NCBI GenBank assembly: GCA_015067615.1
Contig: SVMD01000005.1
Coordinates: 1-64,000, forward strand
DNA length: 64,000 bases
DNA from: Oscillospiraceae bacterium
GTDB taxonomy: Bacteria > Bacillota > Clostridia > Oscillospirales > Oscillospiraceae
Direction of reading: 5' to 3'
The translations under genes were made by a program, and so were the position numbers. The notes under the pieces were generated by a model that saw only the letters and a program-made list of their open reading frames with translations, searched no databases and was not told the origin of the DNA. Shown piece by piece: positions 24,823-34,506 of the stretch (its first letter is position 1; every line of letters begins with the position of its first letter).

Positions 24823-24851
24823 TTGACAAAAGAACAAAAATAAGATAAAAT
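24823..24851 (+). promoter_or_regulatory. Promoter of the sugar-kinase-like gene
   Basis: TTGACA, 17-bp spacer, TAAAAT; transcription would start near 24858, leaving an about 85-nt leader before the ATG. Confidence 0.7.
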
Positions 24852-24942
24852 AAGTTGTCACGAGATGAGAGATGCCATTATCATTGCGACGGCCGAATGG
24901 GTCCGGCATTTTCATTATCGCATTTTATTTGAGAGGATTTGA

Positions 24943-26046
24943 ATGACTGTGGATATCAATCAGAAGTTGGAACAGATCTGCAGATTGTTCCGGATTGAAG
25001 GTACCTATGTGACCAGCGAGCTGATCCAGATGGGTAATGTAAACAAGACCTACGAATGTAAGTTTATCCTGCCGGATGGAACCCCCAAGTCTTTCCTGGT
25101 GCAGAATGTCAATACCTATGCCTTCCGCCATCCGGTGGAGCTGATGGAGAACATTGACAAGGTCACCGAGCATATCCGGGCCAAGAAACCCGGCCAGATA
25201 GCGCTGCACTTCCATCACACCGAGGACCGGAAGACCTACGTGGAGGACGGCAAGAATTTCTGGAGAATGACAAATTACATCTCCTCTGTGACCTATGATA
25301 CGCCTCCCAATCTGGAGCTGATTAACAATGCCGGCAAGGCCTTCGGCGAATTCCAGATGCAGCTGGCGGATTTTAAGCCCGAGGACCTGTTTGAGACCAT
25401 TCCCGATTTCCACAATACCCGGTCCCGTTTCGAAAAGCTCCTTGCCTCCGTGAAGGCAGATCCTGTGGGCCGTGTGGCGGAAGTGAGGGAAGAGCTGGAC
25501 TGGCTGCTGTCCGTGCAGGACCTGGCCTGTAAGCTCACCGATATGCAGAAGGCAGGTCAGCTGCCCCTGCGGGTGACGCACAACGATACCAAGATCAACA
25601 ACGTGCTGTTCCGCAAGGACAGCTATGAGCCCCTGGTGGTCATCGACCTGGATACGGTCATGCCCGGTCTGGTGGGTCATGATTTCGGCGATGCCATTCG
25701 CTTTGCCGCAAACCGTGTCCGGGAGGACAGCCGGGACTACGATAAGGCCGGTGTGGATCTGGATGTGTTCAAGGCTTTTGCCCAGGGCTTCCTGGGAATG
25801 ACTGCCAGGACTCTGACGGAAGCTGAAATCGATACCCTGGCCCTGAGCTGCTTCGTGCTGACGGTGGAGCTGTCTACCCGGTTCCTGGCTGACTATATTG
25901 ACGGAGATCTGTATTTTAAGATTTTGACACCGGATCATAATCTGGTCCGGACCCGCTGCCAGGTCGCACTGGCAAAGGATATGCTGAAAAAGATGCCTCA
26001 GATGGAGCAGATTGTGCGGGAATGTGCAGCGGAAGCCTGTATGTAA
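24943..26046 (+). CDS. APH-family kinase, probable N-acetylhexosamine 1-kinase (NahK-like)
   Basis: A 367-residue kinase of the aminoglycoside/choline kinase fold. The nucleotide lobe is N-terminal (MGNVNKTYECKF). The catalytic loop is THNDTKINNVLF (about 217-228) and the metal-binding Asp is in VVIDLDTVMPG. Length and the HNDTKxNN loop match NahK-type kinases that phosphorylate GlcNAc or GalNAc at C1 in host-glycan salvage. It has its own promoter and terminator just before the glycan locus, so it may supply HexNAc-1-phosphate to it. Substrate is inference. Confidence 0.75.
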   Translation: MTVDINQKLEQICRLFRIEGTYVTSELIQMGNVNKTYECKFILPDGTPKSFLVQNVNTYAFRHPVELMENIDKVTEHIRAKKPGQIALHFHHTEDRKTYVEDGKNFWRMTNYISSVTYDTPPNLELINNAGKAFGEFQMQLADFKPEDLFETIPDFHNTRSRFEKLLASVKADPVGRVAEVREELDWLLSVQDLACKLTDMQKAGQLPLRVTHNDTKINNVLFRKDSYEPLVVIDLDTVMPGLVGHDFGDAIRFAANRVREDSRDYDKAGVDLDVFKAFAQGFLGMTARTLTEAEIDTLALSCFVLTVELSTRFLADYIDGDLYFKILTPDHNLVRTRCQVALAKDMLKKMPQMEQIVRECAAEACM

Positions 26047-26055
26047 AGACTGTGG

Positions 26056-26088
26056 AAAAAGCAGAGCTGATGATCAGCTCTGCTTTTT
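26056..26088 (+). terminator. Terminator of the sugar-kinase-like gene
   Basis: AAAAAGCAGAGCTGAT / ATCAGCTCTGCTTTTT, a near-perfect palindrome with a U-rich end. Confidence 0.88.
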
Positions 26089-26194
26089 GATATAGGATTA
26101 TTGGCCAGTCAGAGCAGATTGGAAAGCGATATGCTGAAACACTGTTGAAAACAGCAGGAATTTCTGACACCATGTGGCAATCTGTTCCGCATGA

Positions 26195-26223
26195 TTGACT
26201 TTATTCGTTATGTGGTGTATGAT
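26195..26223 (+). promoter_or_regulatory. Promoter of the glycan locus
   Basis: TTGACT, 17-bp spacer, TATGAT. It is the only good promoter seen before the long + strand run to 47.2 kb. It lies within an upstream in-frame open stretch, which supports the dehydratase start at 26312. The about 85-nt leader has no recognised attenuator. Confidence 0.7.
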
Positions 26224-26311
26224 TATTACGGTACAAAATGCGTTAATCTGCCCTTTTGTAACGAGAGATAGTTTTTGCGGAAAAATTATGTTGCTTGTTG
26301 TGAGGTTTGAA

Positions 26312-28210
26312 ATGAATATACATAATCACAAGTCCGGGAAAGCCGGAATAAACAAAATCGGTTTGCTGATCCTGCTGGATGTACTTAGCATCATTGTGGC
26401 ATACGGATTTGCGCTGATGCTCCGCTTCGATTTCATGTATTCCTTTATTCTGGCGGACTCGGTTCACCATATTCCCAATTATCTGCGGTCCATGCCTGCC
26501 TGGTGCGGTGTGACGGTGGTGGTATTTTTCCTGTTTCGGCTGTATCACAGTATTTGGTCTCAGGCGAGCCTCGCGGAACTGACCCGTATCATTTGGGCCT
26601 ATGTGCTGCTGGTTCCCTGCTACATTGTGATCATTCTGAAGATGGATCTGAATATGCCCAAGTCCTACTATATCGTGGGCTGTCTGCTGAGTGCAGGTAT
26701 GACGACTGCGATCCGTTTTTCTTTCCGGCTGGTCCGGTATGTGACACATCACGCAATGCGCCGGGGCGAAAAAACGGTGGACCGGATCATGGTCATCGGC
26801 GCCGGTGCTGCGGGTCAGATGATCATCCGGGAGCTGCAGAATTCCGACAAAATGGCGAGCAAGGTCTGCTGTGTCATTGATGACAGCCCCCAAAAGCTGG
26901 GCAAGCAGATTGAAGGTATTGAGATCGTGGGCAACCGACACGATATTGTCAATATGGCCATAAAGCACCAGATCACCCGGATCATCTACGCAATTCCCAG
27001 CAACACACCGGAGGAACGCAGCAAGATTCTGAACATCTGCAAGGAGACCAATTGCAAGCTCCAGACAATCCCCGGCATGTATCAGCTGATCAATGACGAG
27101 GTCAGTGTTTCCAGGCTTCGGGACGTGGAAGTGACGGACCTTCTGGGCCGTGAGCAGGTAAAGGTCAACAATGAGGAAATCTTTGCGGATCTGGCCGGCA
27201 AGGTAGTTCTGGTTACCGGCGGCGGCGGCAGTATCGGCAGCGAGCTGTGCCGGCAGATCGCCCGGGCAAACCCGAAGCAGCTGGTTATTTTTGATGTGTA
27301 TGAAAACAATGCCTATGCCATTCAGCAGGAGCTTGTGCGGGAGTGCCCGGAACTGAATCTGGAAACCCTCATCGGCTCCGTCCGGAATACCAGCCGAATC
27401 AACTATGTGATGCGCACCTACCGGCCTGATATCGTATTCCACGCGGCAGCCCACAAGCATGTGCCGCTGATGGAGGATAGCCCCAATGAGGCTATCAAGA
27501 ACAATGTCATCGGCACCTACAAGACTGCCACTGCCGCCGCGGAGTGCGGCGTAAAGAAGTTTGTTCTGATCTCCACGGACAAGGCGGTGAACCCCACCAA
27601 TATCATGGGCGCCTCCAAGCGGCTGTGTGAGATGGTGGTGCAGATGATGGACCGTCAGAGCCCCAACACCAGTTTCGTGGCTGTGCGCTTCGGCAATGTT
27701 CTGGGATCAAACGGCAGCGTCATTCCTCTGTTTAAAAAGCAGATCGCCGAAGGCGGCCCCGTTACCGTTACAGACAAGCGGATTATCCGCTACTTTATGA
27801 CTATTCCCGAGGCGGTTTCCCTGGTGCTTCAGGCCTCCTATTATGCCAACGGCGGCGAGATCTTTGTTCTGGAGATGGGCGAGCCTGTGAAGATCGATGA
27901 CATGGCCCGGAACCTGATCCGACTCTCTGGTTTTACGCCTGATGTGGACATCAAGATTGTCTACACCGGCCTGCGGCCCGGCGAGAAGCTCTATGAGGAG
28001 ATGCTCATGAATGAGGAGGGCCTGCAGGAGACGGACAACAAGCTGATCCACATTGGCAAGCCCATTGAAATGGACGACGACTGGTTCCGGGAAAAGCTCC
28101 ATGAGCTGGACGAGGCCAGTAAATCTGAAAGCGACCGGATCCGCATGCTGGTATCCGAGGTGGTTCCCACCTACAAGTATACACCCGCAAAGGAAACCGC
28201 GGCAGTTTGA
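26312..28210 (+). CDS. UDP-HexNAc 4,6-dehydratase, membrane type (CapD/WbpM/PglF-like)
   Basis: A 632-residue membrane enzyme, likely converting UDP-GlcNAc to UDP-4-keto-6-deoxy-HexNAc. Four N-terminal membrane helices (about 10-125) precede a degenerate nucleotide-binding fold (VMVIGAGAAGQM) and a full short-chain dehydrogenase domain (LVTGGGGSIGSELC). In the active site MGASKR replaces the usual YxxxK, as is known for the long WbpM/PglF subfamily. ATG 26312 is chosen because TGAGG precedes it and the longer frame overlaps the promoter. First gene of the glycan operon. Confidence 0.9.
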   Translation: MNIHNHKSGKAGINKIGLLILLDVLSIIVAYGFALMLRFDFMYSFILADSVHHIPNYLRSMPAWCGVTVVVFFLFRLYHSIWSQASLAELTRIIWAYVLLVPCYIVIILKMDLNMPKSYYIVGCLLSAGMTTAIRFSFRLVRYVTHHAMRRGEKTVDRIMVIGAGAAGQMIIRELQNSDKMASKVCCVIDDSPQKLGKQIEGIEIVGNRHDIVNMAIKHQITRIIYAIPSNTPEERSKILNICKETNCKLQTIPGMYQLINDEVSVSRLRDVEVTDLLGREQVKVNNEEIFADLAGKVVLVTGGGGSIGSELCRQIARANPKQLVIFDVYENNAYAIQQELVRECPELNLETLIGSVRNTSRINYVMRTYRPDIVFHAAAHKHVPLMEDSPNEAIKNNVIGTYKTATAAAECGVKKFVLISTDKAVNPTNIMGASKRLCEMVVQMMDRQSPNTSFVAVRFGNVLGSNGSVIPLFKKQIAEGGPVTVTDKRIIRYFMTIPEAVSLVLQASYYANGGEIFVLEMGEPVKIDDMARNLIRLSGFTPDVDIKIVYTGLRPGEKLYEEMLMNEEGLQETDNKLIHIGKPIEMDDDWFREKLHELDEASKSESDRIRMLVSEVVPTYKYTPAKETAAV

Positions 28211-28310
28211 TTTTGTGGCCTTGCGACATAATTTGTGTGTATTTACCAGAAAAAACAGGTAATATGATATCGGCATGATTCGAAAAACGATAGAGAACAG
28301 GTGATTTACC

Positions 28311-28928
28311 ATGTATAAAAAGTTTATTAAGCGCATGATCGACATCCTGCTGTCCGCAGCGGGTCTGCTGATCCTGGCGATCCCTATGGGCATCATTGCT
28401 CTGATCGTGAAGCTGGATTCCAGAGGGCCTGTCCTGTTCTGGCAGAAGCGTGTAGGTTTGCACAAGCAGACCTTTATGATGCCAAAGTTCAGAAGCATGT
28501 ATACCGAGACCCCTGCCAACATGCCCACCCATCTGCTCTCTGATCCCCAGCGTTGGATCACCCGCAGCGGCAAGGTGCTGCGCAAGCTCTCCCTGGATGA
28601 GCTGCCCCAGATCTGGTCCATTTTTGTCGGCGATATGAGTATCATCGGCCCCCGTCCCGCCCTGTGGAATCAGGATGACCTGATCGCCGAACGCGACAAG
28701 TACGGCGCCAACGATGTCCGTCCCGGTCTCACCGGCTGGGCACAGATCAACGGCCGTGACGAGCTGGAGATTCCCGTGAAGGCAAAGCTGGACGGCGAGT
28801 ATGTGGAGAAGATGAGCTTTCTGTTCGACTGCAAGTGCTTCTTCGGCACCATTACCGCTGTGCTGGGCCACAAGGGCGTTGTGGAAGGCGGCACCGGCGA
28901 GCTGAATAAGGAGAAGGCAGAGAAATGA
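28311..28928 (+). CDS. Initiating phosphosugar transferase (PglC/WcaJ catalytic type)
   Basis: A 205-residue monotopic polyprenyl-phosphate phosphoglycosyl transferase. It links the first sugar phosphate to undecaprenyl phosphate at the membrane. One N-terminal re-entrant helix (MYKKFIKRMIDILLSAAGLL) is followed by the KFRSM motif, the catalytic Asp-Glu pair in LSLDELPQIW, and the GPRP and VRPGLTGWAQINGR signatures. The short length matches PglC, lacking the N-terminal region of WbaP. Next to a PglF-like dehydratase, its substrate is probably a UDP-6-deoxy-HexNAc. Confidence 0.93.
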   Translation: MYKKFIKRMIDILLSAAGLLILAIPMGIIALIVKLDSRGPVLFWQKRVGLHKQTFMMPKFRSMYTETPANMPTHLLSDPQRWITRSGKVLRKLSLDELPQIWSIFVGDMSIIGPRPALWNQDDLIAERDKYGANDVRPGLTGWAQINGRDELEIPVKAKLDGEYVEKMSFLFDCKCFFGTITAVLGHKGVVEGGTGELNKEKAEK

Positions 28929-29803
28929 AAAAAATCCTGATCACCGGTGCCAACAGCTACATCGGCACCTCCTTTGAAAAGTATATGGCCCAGTGGCCGG
29001 ACCGGTACCAGGTGGACACGGTGGACATGATCGATGGCTCCTGGCGAGAGAAGTGCTTTGCCGGGTACGATTCTGTTTTCCATGTAGCAGGTATTGCCCA
29101 TTCTGACAACGGTAGGATCAGCCCGGAAAAAGCAAAGCTTTACTATGCGGTAAATACAGATTTGACTGTGGAAACCGCAAAAAAGGCAAAAGCAGAGGGT
29201 GTGAAGCAGTTTATTTTCATGAGTTCTGCCATCGTCTATGGTGAAAGCGCGCCTGTTGGCAGGCGGAGAATGATTACGAAAGACACTCCGGTATCCCCAG
29301 CCAACAGCTATGGCGACAGTAAGGTTCAGGCGGAAAAGGGCATTACACCGCTGAGCGACGATGGCTTTAAGTTGGTTATTCTGCGGCCGCCCATGATCTA
29401 TGGTCCCGGCAGTAAGGGAAACTACCCGGTGCTGAGCAGACTGGCTCGGAAACTGCCTGTGTTTCCGAAGGTGGATAACCAGCGGTCAATGCTGTTTATC
29501 GGCAACCTGATGGAGTTCGTCAGGCTGATGGTGGAAAATGAGGAGCAGGGTGTTTTCTGGCCTCAGAATGCGGAATATTCCAATACAACCGAACTGGTGC
29601 GGCTGATCGCACAGGTCCATGGAAAGAAAATCCTGATTGTTCCCGGCGTGAACTGGGCACTCAAGCTTATGAGCCATGTCACAGGGCTGGTAAATAAGGC
29701 ATTTGGCAGCATGGCCTATGTGATGGAATTAAGTGACTATCCGCAAAATTACAGACTGTATTCTTTGGCGGAGTCTATTGCGGCAACTGAGGTGGAACCA
29801 TGA
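28925..29803 (+). CDS. NAD-dependent sugar epimerase/reductase
   Basis: A 292-residue extended short-chain dehydrogenase. It starts with ILITGANSYIG and has a Ser/Tyr/Lys triad region in FMSSAIVYGES and YGDSKVQAE, plus LRPPMIYGPGSKGNYP. It resembles the reductases/epimerases that turn the 4-keto product of PglF/WbpM dehydratases into UDP-QuiNAc or UDP-FucNAc. It overlaps the transferase gene by 4 bp and the next glycosyltransferase by 4 bp, so the three initiating-sugar genes are tightly coupled. The exact product is not determined. Confidence 0.85.
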   Translation: MKKILITGANSYIGTSFEKYMAQWPDRYQVDTVDMIDGSWREKCFAGYDSVFHVAGIAHSDNGRISPEKAKLYYAVNTDLTVETAKKAKAEGVKQFIFMSSAIVYGESAPVGRRRMITKDTPVSPANSYGDSKVQAEKGITPLSDDGFKLVILRPPMIYGPGSKGNYPVLSRLARKLPVFPKVDNQRSMLFIGNLMEFVRLMVENEEQGVFWPQNAEYSNTTELVRLIAQVHGKKILIVPGVNWALKLMSHVTGLVNKAFGSMAYVMELSDYPQNYRLYSLAESIAATEVEP

Positions 29804-30918
29804 GCGGCGAACAGGGGATTGTCATTATTAACTGCTTCGATACCTATGAGCACAGAGTGAATCTGTTGATGGAGTTTTTTAAGTCGCAAGGTGAAGATGT
29901 CCATGTGATAACCTCTGACTGGCGGCATTTCCACAAGGAAGTGCGGACAGAATATCCGGAAGGGTTTGAAGCGATCCATGTGAAACCCTACACCAGGAAT
30001 CTCTCCGCAGACCGCCTGCTGTCCCACCATGATTTTGCGAAAGATGTGTTTGTCCGGATGGAACAGCTTCGTCCCAAACTTTTGTGGGTGCTGGTTCCGC
30101 CCAATTCCCTGGTAAAATGTGCGGCGGAATATAAGAACAGATATCCTGATACGAAGCTGGTACTGGATCTGATTGATATGTGGCCTGAAACGATGCCCAT
30201 TTCCCGGTTCAAATCGGTTCCTCCGCTGTCCCTGTGGGGCAGACTGAGAAATCAATATCTGGATCGGGCAGACCTGATTGTGACCGAGTGTGAGCTGTAT
30301 CAGACGGTTCTGCAGAAATACAGCCCCAGGGAAAAGATGGTCACACTCCACCTTGCCAGGGAGACCAACATGCAGAAGTCTGCTCCGGTGCTTCCTGAAG
30401 ATAAAATTTCTCTGTGCTATCTGGGTTCCATCAACAATATTATTGACATTCCCTGTATTGCCGGGATCGTGCAAAGCATTGACGCACCGGTGGAACTGCA
30501 TATCATAGGTGACGGAGAGAAGCGTCAGGATCTGATTGATGCTGCTTCAGCTGCCGGTGCACAGGTTATCTATCACGGAAAAGTGTACGATCCGGAGGAG
30601 AAGCAGAGAATATTTGATGGCTGCCACTTTGGCCTGAATATCATGAAAGAAAGTGTCTTTGTTGGACTTACCATGAAAAGCATGGACTATTGGGAAGCTT
30701 CTCTGCCTGTAATCAACAATATTAAGGGTGATACTTGGGAATTGGTAGATAAGCACGGTATCGGTGTGAATTATTCCGTCGGTCAGCGGCTGCCTGTGCA
30801 GATGCTGATCTCCTTACAGGAAAACCGGCAGAAAGTGCGGCAGGTATTTAGCGCCATGTTCACAAAGCAGGCCTTTGACAGAAGACTGGAGAGCATACTG
30901 GAGCAGCTGGGGGAATAA
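29800..30918 (+). CDS. Glycosyltransferase, GT-B fold (GT4-like)
   Basis: A 372-residue cytosolic transferase with two Rossmann-like halves. The N-terminal acceptor half includes DLIDMWPE; the C-terminal donor half begins near CYLGSINNIIDI, with HIIGDGEKRQDL and YHGKVY typical of GT4-like enzymes. The C-terminal ExxxxxxxE motif is not clear, so the family call is moderate. Codons are AT-richer than in the upstream housekeeping genes, as usual for variable glycan loci. It overlaps the epimerase gene by 4 bp. Confidence 0.78.
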   Translation: MSGEQGIVIINCFDTYEHRVNLLMEFFKSQGEDVHVITSDWRHFHKEVRTEYPEGFEAIHVKPYTRNLSADRLLSHHDFAKDVFVRMEQLRPKLLWVLVPPNSLVKCAAEYKNRYPDTKLVLDLIDMWPETMPISRFKSVPPLSLWGRLRNQYLDRADLIVTECELYQTVLQKYSPREKMVTLHLARETNMQKSAPVLPEDKISLCYLGSINNIIDIPCIAGIVQSIDAPVELHIIGDGEKRQDLIDAASAAGAQVIYHGKVYDPEEKQRIFDGCHFGLNIMKESVFVGLTMKSMDYWEASLPVINNIKGDTWELVDKHGIGVNYSVGQRLPVQMLISLQENRQKVRQVFSAMFTKQAFDRRLESILEQLGE

Positions 30919-30970
30919 ATGATTCCCGCTGCGTTTTTGGGAAATTGAAGTATATGAGGGAGGATGAAGA

Positions 30971-32368
30971 ATGCACAGCAACAGAAAAGGACTGCTGAAT
31001 TATCTTGAGGTAGCTGCCTTTGTGGTTTTATGTCTGATTATGACATACTCGGTTTTTTGGGGCGTTGGCAATCCTGTTTCAATCGGCGGACTGAGCGGCT
31101 GGATGCTGCTGCTTTCCCTGTTTCTTCTTTGCGCCTGTTTGCCGATGGTACATGATCTGCGGCGGATTTTGAGAAATTCCCGCTTATGGGCTGTGGTGGC
31201 ACTGGGCGTGTGGGTCCTGTTCGCGGCGGTATCCGGCTTCATGAAGGGACATCCTGTTTCCGTGGTGATTCGGGATATCAGCGGACTGATTTACTTCGCG
31301 TTTCTGCCTTTTCTGCTGGCAGTGATCAGAAATGAGAAGCGGCTTCATACGGTTATGAAATGTATGATGTATGCAGCCTTCGCCATGTGCTTTTTGTATA
31401 CCGGCTGCTTTATCCTGTTTCTATATGCTCCCGATGCATTCGAATCGGTAAAAGCGTACTTTGTTCAGATCAATTTTTTGAACTATACGCGTGTCTCCGG
31501 ATCGATTCCCAGACTCCTGTTTGTGAGTCTGCCTTTTCAGCTGCTTGGCTGTGCCTTTTCTGTTTATTTTCAAATTCGAAGCGAGAAATTCAAACCGATG
31601 TATGCCTGTATTACTGGCCTGAGTCTGTTTGTGATCGTGATGACCTTTACAAGAGCGCTCTACCTTGCGGCACTGGTGGCAGCGGTTTGCCTGATTGTGT
31701 CCTTCGCGTTTTCCGTCAACAAAGCGAACCGCACAAAGCTTTGGATCCACATTGCGGCATCTGCCTTGGTTTGCCTCATGGCTTTGGGGGCTCTCAGCCT
31801 GCTGGGAGGATTCAACTACATGAATTATGCTGTACGCAGGGTAGTTGTAGGATTGGACGCATCGATTATCGAAACCACAGCGCCTGTGGAAAGTACCGAA
31901 CCTCAGGATGATGTGCCTGCCACAGAACCTGAGAAAAAACCACATGGGAAAGATACAGAGGCTGAGAATTATCTTCAGGCTACCGTAGATTCGGATGCCC
32001 TGCGCGGAATTATCAAAGAAGAATTGCTGACCCGCATATCACAGTCCCCGGTGACCGGCAACGGTATGGGTATTTTGCTGGAGCATAAGAAGGACTGGCC
32101 GGAATACTCCTTCCTGGATCTGCTGGCCAAGATGGGCCTGATCGGCTTGGGACTCTATTTTCTGCCGCTGGCACTGATGCTTCTCGAAATAATCCGTGGT
32201 ATCGCGGCGGGGAAAGATATCCTGCTTCCTGCCGCATGGGTTGCGGGTATGATAGGCTTGATGGTTTATTCCATTTTCCAGCCCTATCTGAACAATGTGC
32301 AGTGCATACTCATCTATTGCTGTACACTGTGTTCCAACGCCGGCTGGCATACGAAAAATGACAATTAA
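30971..32368 (+). CDS. O-antigen polymerase/ligase-like membrane protein (Wzy candidate)
   Basis: A 465-residue protein with about ten to twelve hydrophobic helices. A hydrophilic external loop at about 295-350 is rich in Thr, Glu and Pro (TTAPVESTEPQDD), then HGKDTEAENYLQ precedes the last helices. Wzy and WaaL proteins share this layout with low sequence identity. With a Wzx flippase and a PglC-type initiator in the same operon, Wzy-type polymerisation is the best reading. A GGGAGGATG ribosome site precedes the ATG. Confidence 0.75.
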   Translation: MHSNRKGLLNYLEVAAFVVLCLIMTYSVFWGVGNPVSIGGLSGWMLLLSLFLLCACLPMVHDLRRILRNSRLWAVVALGVWVLFAAVSGFMKGHPVSVVIRDISGLIYFAFLPFLLAVIRNEKRLHTVMKCMMYAAFAMCFLYTGCFILFLYAPDAFESVKAYFVQINFLNYTRVSGSIPRLLFVSLPFQLLGCAFSVYFQIRSEKFKPMYACITGLSLFVIVMTFTRALYLAALVAAVCLIVSFAFSVNKANRTKLWIHIAASALVCLMALGALSLLGGFNYMNYAVRRVVVGLDASIIETTAPVESTEPQDDVPATEPEKKPHGKDTEAENYLQATVDSDALRGIIKEELLTRISQSPVTGNGMGILLEHKKDWPEYSFLDLLAKMGLIGLGLYFLPLALMLLEIIRGIAAGKDILLPAAWVAGMIGLMVYSIFQPYLNNVQCILIYCCTLCSNAGWHTKNDN

Positions 32369-32416
32369 GTTAATTTACCATTTACTCAAACAGAACCAAA
32401 ATATGGGAGGTTTGGA

Positions 32417-33349
32417 ATGGTTGCAGTATTGATGTCCACATATAACGGCTCTGCATTTCTGAAGGAGCAGCTTGACAGCATATTAAACCAATCCCATTCT
32501 GATTTTGTACTTTATATACGTGACGATGGATCCACAGATGATACCTGTGACCTGATCCGCGAATATACGGATCCCAGAATCCGTTTTTCTCAGGGAGAAA
32601 ATCTTGGCCCCAGTGACAGCTTTTTTCGTCTGATCGGAGAAGCTGCGGATGCGGACTATCTGTTCTTCAGCGACCAGGATGATGTCTGGTATCCGGACAA
32701 GCTGGAAACCATGCTTGCCCAGATCAAGAAATATGACGATACCCCGGCAATGGTTTTTTCCGATTTCGCCATGATCGATGAAACAGGCCGTAAGACCCAT
32801 AATTCCTTCTACGGTTATGCTTCCGTTTCCCTGGCCGGCGGTGCGGTGGGGGTGGAAAAGATTCTTGCCCATCCCTTTGTCTTTGGCTGCGCTTCGGTGA
32901 TCAACCGAAAGCTGGCGGAATATGTTCAGAATCCTCCGGCGGGAATCGAGATGCATGACTGCTGGATAGCTCTGAGTGCTGCCGCCATCGGCAGGTTGGT
33001 GTATATGCCGGTACAGACCATTGCACACCGTTTCCACAGCAGCAACGCCACGGGAAGGAAAGGGCAGGCCAATCTGCTTACCAGACTTAAACGTGTGACT
33101 GCCGGGTTTTCAGCTCAGGCGGAGAACTCTGCACTGCGGCTGCATCAGGTGACACTGCTGCTGACAGCGTATGACCAACAGCTGCTGCCTGAGGCAGCCC
33201 GGATGCTGAGGGATTTGTCAGAAGCCATGGCGACGGGAAAACTGTCTGCGGTGAGGGCACTGCACCGATACGGGATTACCCGGCAGGGAAAGGCGAATAC
33301 CATGTTTTTCTATATGACGGTTATGGGGATAAAAGGAGAGATTCAATGA
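32417..33349 (+). CDS. GT2-family glycosyltransferase, rhamnosyltransferase-like
   Basis: A 310-residue GT-A-fold transferase. It starts VAVLMSTYNGSAFLKEQLDS, has the nucleotide-binding RDDGSTDDT and the metal-binding FFSDQDDVW, a pattern common in rhamnan and O-antigen rhamnosyltransferases. The rhamnose pathway genes lie just downstream, making dTDP-rhamnose a plausible donor (inference). It overlaps the next gene by 4 bp. A similar but distinct transferase with the same FLSDQDDVW motif lies at 36456. Confidence 0.88.
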   Translation: MVAVLMSTYNGSAFLKEQLDSILNQSHSDFVLYIRDDGSTDDTCDLIREYTDPRIRFSQGENLGPSDSFFRLIGEAADADYLFFSDQDDVWYPDKLETMLAQIKKYDDTPAMVFSDFAMIDETGRKTHNSFYGYASVSLAGGAVGVEKILAHPFVFGCASVINRKLAEYVQNPPAGIEMHDCWIALSAAAIGRLVYMPVQTIAHRFHSSNATGRKGQANLLTRLKRVTAGFSAQAENSALRLHQVTLLLTAYDQQLLPEAARMLRDLSEAMATGKLSAVRALHRYGITRQGKANTMFFYMTVMGIKGEIQ

Positions 33350-34482
33350 AACAGATGAAGCCCATTGCGATTTACTTTCCGCAGTTTCACGCGATTCCTG
33401 AAAATGATAAGTGGTGGGGAAAGGGCTTCACGGACTGGACAAAGGTCAAGGAAGGCTACCCGCTTTTTGAAGGGCACCACCAGCCCCGGGTCCCTGCGGA
33501 TGGTTATTATGACCTGACGGAAAAGGCAGTGATTGCACGGCAGATCGAAATAGCAAAAGCATATGGCATCTATGGCTTTGCCATCTATCACTATTGGTTT
33601 GACGGAAAGCAGCTGCTGGAAAAGCCCAAGGAAATGATCCTGAATAACAAGGATCTGGATATTCCCTTCTGCCTGACCTGGGCGAATGAGAGCTGGGCAC
33701 GCCGATGGGACGGCAGAGACAGCGAGATCCTGATGGAGCAGACCTATGAGCCCACGCCGGAGAAATGGAAGGAGCATTTTGACTATGTCAAGGCTTTCCT
33801 GAAGGATGAGCGGGCAATCCGCATTGATGGTAAACCCGTGTTTCAGATCTACCGGCCGCATCTGGTTACCCAGGTGGGAGATATGCTTCGCTACTGGAGG
33901 CAACTGGCGCGGGAAGAGGAGATAGGTGAACTGTATTTTATGGCAGTGAAATCCTTTGATTTCCCGGACAATAAAGTCCTTGATGAATTTGACGGTGTCC
34001 TGTTGTTTAATCCGCACGAGGCTGTCAATTCCAGGGAATACAAGGGAAAAAAGGTATGGCTGGAAAACCTTCTGCGGCATTGTCCGGAGAATTGGGTGGA
34101 GAAAATGCGCACGGTTCGCAGCAAAGCCCGCTCCAAGCACGTCCTGCACCCATACAGCAAAGTGTTCGATGTTGTGCTGAAGAGAAATTTCCAATATAAA
34201 GACAAGGATACGTTTAATATGGCGTTTCTGGAATGGGACAATACTGCACGATACAAGGAAAAGGCAACTGTTTATCATGGTTGCACCCCGGAAGTTTTCG
34301 AAGACTACTTTACGCGACTGATGAAGCGGGAATCTGCCATGCACAGCGAGGAAAAGCAGTTTGTGTTCATTAACGCCTGGAATGAATGGGCAGAGGGAAC
34401 CTACCTGGAACCCGATACAGATAATGGATATGCGTATCTTGAGGCACTTCAGCGTGCGCTGAAGCAAGTCAACAATCAATAA
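33346..34482 (+). CDS. WbsX-type GH99-like glycan biosynthesis protein
   Basis: A 378-residue protein of the WbsX family, often annotated as a glycosyltransferase but related in fold to GH99 endo-mannosidases. Visible signatures: AIYFPQFHAIPENDKWWGKG, YGIYGFAIYHYWFDGK, LTWANESWARRWDG and the C-terminal INAWNEWAEGTYLEPD. It has no signal peptide. Enzymatic role in assembly is not established. GGAG lies 6 bp before the ATG; it is followed by rfbA after 24 bp. Confidence 0.88.
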   Translation: MKQMKPIAIYFPQFHAIPENDKWWGKGFTDWTKVKEGYPLFEGHHQPRVPADGYYDLTEKAVIARQIEIAKAYGIYGFAIYHYWFDGKQLLEKPKEMILNNKDLDIPFCLTWANESWARRWDGRDSEILMEQTYEPTPEKWKEHFDYVKAFLKDERAIRIDGKPVFQIYRPHLVTQVGDMLRYWRQLAREEEIGELYFMAVKSFDFPDNKVLDEFDGVLLFNPHEAVNSREYKGKKVWLENLLRHCPENWVEKMRTVRSKARSKHVLHPYSKVFDVVLKRNFQYKDKDTFNMAFLEWDNTARYKEKATVYHGCTPEVFEDYFTRLMKRESAMHSEEKQFVFINAWNEWAEGTYLEPDTDNGYAYLEALQRALKQVNNQ

Positions 34483-34506
34483 TACAGAAATAACAGGAGG
34501 ATTACC

